From: Candidatus Poseidoniales archaeon
Lineage (GTDB): Archaea > Thermoplasmatota > Poseidoniia > Poseidoniales > Poseidoniaceae
Direction: 5' to 3'
NCBI GenBank assembly: GCA_009887135.1
Contig: QXYA01000045.1
Span: 1-16,882 of the forward strand
Length of the DNA: 16,882 bases
Each line of letters begins with the position of its first letter. The stretch's first letter is position 1. The notes beneath the pieces were generated by a model. It searched no databases and had not been told where the DNA came from. It saw only the letters and a program-made list of their open reading frames with translations. A program made the translations under genes and the position numbers. Shown piece after piece: positions 14,201 through 16,882 of the stretch.

Positions 14201-15963
14201 TGATTTCAATCAGTTCAAGTGCACAAGCAACCGTTTCACTTTCAAATTCCCACCTTCGGGACGCAGGTTCAATGTGCATTCAATCACAAAGCCCAGATGC
14301 GAAGATTATTTTGGATGGTGTTGATTTTACAAATTGTAACGGTGATGCTGCTTGGATACGCCTCTCCGATGTTGAATTCAATAATGTAACAATCAATGAA
14401 GGAATGGAAGACGGACTTGCTCTTATTGGTGTAACTGGCCAGGTAAGCGGCTTGAAAACACATTCTTTCGTAGGAGACTCAACGGTTCGATTGGAATCAA
14501 TTGATGGGGACTTTATCCTCGAAGACTCTCAGATATCTGTGGGGTCAGAAGTTGGATTGATTGCCTTCAATTGTGAAGACATCATCCTAAGAAATTTGGA
14601 AATCTCAGGAGCTCCTGGGTTAGACATCGATGAAACATCAGGCCAACTGGAGCAAATAAACGCTCATGGAAATGGAGTAGGGACCGGTGTAACGATTCGA
14701 CACGGCAAAGCATCATCGATGATGGTATCGGACATTTCTATTACGAATTATTCAGTTGGTTTGCGCCTCCATGCGCATGACTTCGAAGAACCTGGAATTG
14801 CATATATACAGAATTTGACAATCGTTTCATCCGACGCATTATCAGTTGAGTATTACGATGCTCAAATCTCAGATTCTGATTTAGTTGGCTCAATTTCCGT
14901 TGCAGGAAGCACAATCAATCTCATTGACAGTTCAATGATTGGTACAAAATCACTCTCAACCGAGGGAGTTCTCAATGAATGGAGTACACATTCATTAAGC
15001 GCAATGCTCAACGGCATCTCTGTCGAAGCAACTTACGTTATTTCCACAGAACTACTCGTTCAGCCAAGTACCTATAGTGGTCAATTTATTGATATAATCC
15101 TCCAGTATTCTAAGCATACAGAAACACAATCTCAATCGAGTACGAATGCAACGATAGAGACGTATTCTGCGATGAGTTTAGTTAACAATTCAGAATTCGA
15201 ACTTGGAAACAACATCAATCAACAGGTGATCATTTCTCTTCTACCAAATGCAGCTCCAATTGCAAGTATGAGCGCTCCATATTCAGGACAGCGATTTATG
15301 GAAACAACACCAATCGAAGTCCTCTACACAGTTACTGATGACACAACAATATTCTCAGACATTGCCATGTCTTGGAAAGTATTTGATGCTCAAAGCCAAC
15401 TTGTTTCCGAGGGACTACTCAGCGACACAGGCACGTCATTCAACATAACTAACATCGGGCCAGGGCTCTATGTCTTGCAAGTCATTGCAACAGATGATTT
15501 GAACCTCTTCTCCACAATCGAGGTTGACTTTGAGGTAACACTCTTAGATACAGACGGAGATTGGATTTCATCATGCAGTTCAGACACATGGTTTGATGCG
15601 GGGAATGGAGTACAATGTGGACCAGATATCTACGATCCAGACGACGATAACGATGGCCGCCTTGATGAGAATGACGTTTGGCCAACAGACGCTTGTGCTT
15701 GGATGGACACCGATGATGATGGGCAACCTGATCGTATTGAATGCCCGGAAGGTAAGACGACAATGCTCTTCGAAGACCAAGATGATGATGGCGATGGAAC
15801 TCCCGATGAACTTGAAGGAAAGGCCTCAACGAAGAACGAAGACCAAAGTACAGGCCTCCTCCTCATTGGCGGAATTATTGTAATCGTTCTCATTGTTTTC
15901 TTTGTACGAACTCGTGGAGGAGGCCCAAAGAGCCTTGGCGAGATTGACGAACGTATGCTTTGA
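11278..15963 (+). CDS. Large membrane-anchored surface protein: parallel beta-helix repeats, Ig-like domain, TSP3 repeats
   Basis: This 1561-residue protein starts with a basic region and hydrophobic core (residues about 12-29) typical of a signal peptide. Residues about 35-760 read as right-handed parallel beta-helix: short rungs with repeated patterns such as LTIEPGAVID, ADAVLTNVTIRGAESAL and ENVTMDTI. At about 771-805 a CnaB- or carboxypeptidase-regulatory-like segment (GVPVEGATIIVDGQTVST) interrupts. A second beta-helix runs about 857-1230, opening again with a VNDGVELRI rung. An Ig/cadherin-like domain (about 1324-1420) precedes TSP3 calcium-binding repeats with four cysteines (about 1423-1510). 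A membrane helix (about 1526-1543) and an 18-residue tail ending in DERML anchor it. No catalytic pectate-lyase-type site was recognised. Carbohydrate binding, adhesion or polysaccharide processing are possible. ATG 11278 has no ribosome binding site; ATG 11302 is an alternative start that keeps the signal peptide. Confidence 0.88.
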   Translation: MVQSLARVMRSRAVALFVLLLATSLTPFVSSDVTIATDATWVGENHVLDGNVTVTSTSTLTIEPGAVIDTGDYWIQIDGSLIATDVEFMSSVTPSSQGSTGAGLWPGIIISSSADAVLTNVTIRGAESALAVHGDVTIHEEILITNSYIGLDIHATGTVIAENVTMDTIDIQAVHNEGQFTVTTGEFTNAATGIYSSNHLTASDVTFTQTGFALDIVAGDATITGLGLDNVSVGIGSDAGASTTVSSIYGQSVTLLIDGSGTDDLTVSDALLTGDRLLWGSVESIYVSEIDFTQQALDRTAIDIRCTVDCIFDDVTLSQTEIGFDIDGPGVTEIKNSNVDSTNIALRGSGDGLLILEESNFSSQGKVMTFSGLDTEITDTNAELSQGDGPAVNVLEGQHDWNEFNVEKAYSSSDVTSQGIDAWYTSIESTSLTTNGYSTGAVFEDSTLDAETATFINGKITGLYGIQSTFTFEDLATSTQQYGVRLADESHLQTSTWSANLHNTPLLLEGDSSANARVFTPQNTAQGSSDAVGDGIFLYGGPTTSTVSTTTYGYLYETYVSFTDINNQPIQANAFAHNFLSIGDTNGVASLPLLSTGSMVDVLYQGAGVRAELIGNQAGQSVQIITVPQGDWNLPSSSTVVLGAKPDGSPHMLNGNLNFATNSQLKLIDTTLIVDSSSSVDLGASGTLSGDGGILNASSLSLNVQSTFISEGSGLEIQSPVQWSCSSAQSISNVRFTSTLSIGALCEVEMTGGEANEQITVGAGGSFSLFSVLEISVLDKGVPVEGATIIVDGQTVSTDALGEATAQTTARSVNSQEDVQGGTKTVTMQIQSFTEFFAWDTKRSTSHTFMASTVPTGTINSWLVLEKSWSPYRLEGDLIIASTTKLTVNDGVELRIASQATIDVQGVFEAGSGTISSTGFGARWGGLLLDGIVGSRIQLSGTQLVEGSPLLTVSGYGEMVAENVNFARSAGADPLISISSSAQATVSLSNSHLRDAGSMCIQSQSPDAKIILDGVDFTNCNGDAAWIRLSDVEFNNVTINEGMEDGLALIGVTGQVSGLKTHSFVGDSTVRLESIDGDFILEDSQISVGSEVGLIAFNCEDIILRNLEISGAPGLDIDETSGQLEQINAHGNGVGTGVTIRHGKASSMMVSDISITNYSVGLRLHAHDFEEPGIAYIQNLTIVSSDALSVEYYDAQISDSDLVGSISVAGSTINLIDSSMIGTKSLSTEGVLNEWSTHSLSAMLNGISVEATYVISTELLVQPSTYSGQFIDIILQYSKHTETQSQSSTNATIETYSAMSLVNNSEFELGNNINQQVIISLLPNAAPIASMSAPYSGQRFMETTPIEVLYTVTDDTTIFSDIAMSWKVFDAQSQLVSEGLLSDTGTSFNITNIGPGLYVLQVIATDDLNLFSTIEVDFEVTLLDTDGDWISSCSSDTWFDAGNGVQCGPDIYDPDDDNDGRLDENDVWPTDACAWMDTDDDGQPDRIECPEGKTTMLFEDQDDDGDGTPDELEGKASTKNEDQSTGLLLIGGIIVIVLIVFFVRTRGGGPKSLGEIDERML

Positions 15964-15968
15964 GGTGA
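15962..15968 (+). promoter_or_regulatory. Ribosome binding site setting the start of the 2-TM protein
   Basis: GAGGTGA overlaps the stop codon of the beta-helix gene and lies five bases before GTG at 15974. This favours GTG 15974 (TTG 15977 second) over an in-frame ATG at 15893 that would overlap the upstream coding region by 71 bases. Confidence 0.65.
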
Positions 15969-15973
15969 AATGT

Positions 15974-16501
15974 GTGTTGCCAAGTGCTGAGCCAGTTGCA
16001 TTAGCAATGGTTGTCATACTTGGCGTCATTGTCGCTTGGGATGCGTGGTGGCTAACGCGACAACACATAGACATCCCTTCGTTTGGGGTTTTACCAAACA
16101 ATGGATTTGCATGGAAGAGTGAACAGCAACATGAAGTTCTTCGCCAATGGGCAAATTTAGGCTCTATGGCAGCAATGATTGCATTGCCTTGGGGCTTTGC
16201 CTCGTTTTCAGATACGCCGATTCTTTACGTAATTCTGTGGGACATCTTGCTTAGTTTACACATTATTTCTTTGCTCGTTCCAAAGCGATATGCCGTTACT
16301 GCAACACATCTCTTTGCAGATGGTCAACGGTATGAATGGAAGCGCCTTGTTTTAGCAAAACGGCAACCGAAAAAGCGGATCATGCTCCTGAGAAAGGGAT
16401 GGGGCCCTTTCGGCCCACTCCCTCTTGGCGGCTCTCGAGAAGATCTCGATCAAGCAGCAGAACGAATCATAGCCATTCTTATCCCAGATGAAGAGGAATG
16501 A
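15974..16501 (+). CDS. Two-helix membrane protein with possible PH-like cytoplasmic domain
   Basis: The protein has 175 residues if translation starts at GTG 15974. An N-terminal hydrophobic segment (PVALAMVVILGVIVAWDAWW) is followed by a short polar loop, then a long hydrophobic region (about residues 65-105) that may hold one long or two short helices. The remaining 70 residues are soluble and basic, with YAVTATHLFADGQRYEWKRL, a pattern like the first strands of bacterial PH-like domains in membrane proteins, then LGGSREDLDQAAERIIAIL, which would be the closing helix. I infer that soluble part to be cytoplasmic. The gene begins 10 bases after the beta-helix gene, with its ribosome binding site in that stop codon, so it is probably co-translated and may assist export, anchoring or folding of that protein. 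The PH-like call is a pattern judgement, not a firm family match. Confidence 0.72.
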   Translation: MLPSAEPVALAMVVILGVIVAWDAWWLTRQHIDIPSFGVLPNNGFAWKSEQQHEVLRQWANLGSMAAMIALPWGFASFSDTPILYVILWDILLSLHIISLLVPKRYAVTATHLFADGQRYEWKRLVLAKRQPKKRIMLLRKGWGPFGPLPLGGSREDLDQAAERIIAILIPDEEE

Positions 16502-16517
16502 AGAGAGGTATCCCTAA

Positions 16518-16882
16518 GTGGTCTCTCGAGTTGAGAGGGTTATGGAATGGGCACGAAGTGGCGATGACATCATGTTGGTGCTCGAACCAGGTGAGGAAAT
16601 ACACGCCTCAATTCAGAAATTAGCAGACACATTAGACCTCAATGGTGCAGTCATCACAAGCGGTATTGGGCGAACACGAAACAGTATCTTCGGATACATG
16701 GATGCAGATTTTGTCTATCATCGCAAAGAACTCGAAGAGCCAGTTGAGTTGGTAACATTGCAAGGAAACCTTGCAAGACACGAGAATGGTTCTCCGTTTA
16801 CCCACCTACATGCAACATTCTCAAACGATGACTTTCTAACAAAATCAGGACATTTATTTTCAGCAACAGTATTCGTTGTTGC
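16518..16882 (+). CDS. PPC/DUF296-domain protein (3' truncated by window)
   Basis: The visible 121 codons match the PPC (plants and prokaryotes conserved, DUF296) domain almost from end to end: LVLEPGEEIHASIQKLADTL at the start, GAVITSGIGRT, then FGYMDADFVYHRKELEEPVEL, the strand LQGNLA, the HLHATFS metal/trimer signature and GHLFSATVFVV. In plants the domain occurs in AT-hook DNA-binding proteins; archaeal and bacterial members are small stand-alone trimers whose role is poorly defined. The start is uncertain. GTG 16518 follows GAGGT by eight bases, while ATG 16542 has GAGAGGG only two bases away, which is too close; I prefer GTG 16518. It follows the 2-TM gene after 16 bases, so it is probably in the same operon. 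The C-terminus lies outside the window. Confidence 0.85.
   Translation, partial: MVSRVERVMEWARSGDDIMLVLEPGEEIHASIQKLADTLDLNGAVITSGIGRTRNSIFGYMDADFVYHRKELEEPVELVTLQGNLARHENGSPFTHLHATFSNDDFLTKSGHLFSATVFVV

Noticed and set aside
13815..14279. 154-codon minus-strand open frame inside the beta-helix gene
   Set aside because: It has no ribosome binding site or recognisable domain, and the sense frame continues through it with regular beta-helix rungs.
15893..15973. Longer start for the 2-TM protein, overlapping the beta-helix gene by 71 bases
   Set aside because: The extra residues come from the antiphase reading of a membrane-helix coding region. The good ribosome binding site at 15962 points to GTG 15974.

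Overview
The window looks like a chromosomal fragment of a planktonic archaeon, most likely a Marine Group II euryarchaeon (Poseidoniales) or a close Thermoplasmatota relative. The archaeal assignment is firm: uL13, uS9 and eL18 are of archaeal type and run straight into RpoN, the archaeal/eukaryotic Rpb10-type RNA polymerase subunit. Several genes are preceded by GGAGGTGA-like ribosome binding sites, and the tRNA gene does not encode its CCA end. The finer placement is an inference from the very large secreted proteins rich in DHDNDG-type calcium-binding repeats.

All genes read on the + strand. Layout: (1) 1-941, the 3' end of a secreted protein with a Gln/Gly tandem-repeat segment followed by thrombospondin type 3 (TSP3) calcium-binding repeats. 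(2) 942-1131, an intergenic control region holding two hairpins (the second followed by a T-rich tract, so a likely terminator), a 22-bp inverted repeat, a TATA-like element and a ribosome binding site. (3) 1132-9063, a giant membrane-anchored surface protein of 2643 residues: a TSP3 array, then Ig-like domains, one membrane helix and a cytoplasmic DUF4129-like domain. (4) 9115-9576, a small helical protein of unknown function. (5) 9652-11144, a compact eL18-uL13-uS9-RpoN operon. (6) 11154-11228, tRNA-Pro(GGG). (7) 11278-15963, a second large surface protein: two parallel beta-helix segments, an Ig-like domain, TSP3 repeats and a C-terminal membrane anchor. (8) 15974-16501, a two-helix membrane protein with a possible PH-like domain. 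(9) From 16518 to the window end, the start of a PPC/DUF296-domain protein.

Core information-processing genes are therefore sandwiched between genes for large acidic extracellular proteins. Three of these carry TSP3 repeats, and two of the three also carry a C-terminal membrane helix and cytoplasmic tail. They probably form calcium-stabilised stalks or adhesive or binding structures on the cell surface. The junctions within the ribosomal operon are tight, with overlaps of 8 and 1 nt and a gap of 11 nt, which suggests translational coupling. No clear TATA element was found directly upstream of 9115, 9652 or 11278, so long read-through transcripts are possible.

The least explained parts are the unknown gene at 9115 with two mutually exclusive hairpins ending at its ATG, the giant protein that joins a calcium-binding ectodomain to a cytoplasmic DUF4129-like domain, and the 18-bp tandem repeat at the left end. 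There is no CRISPR array, transposase or other mobile element.
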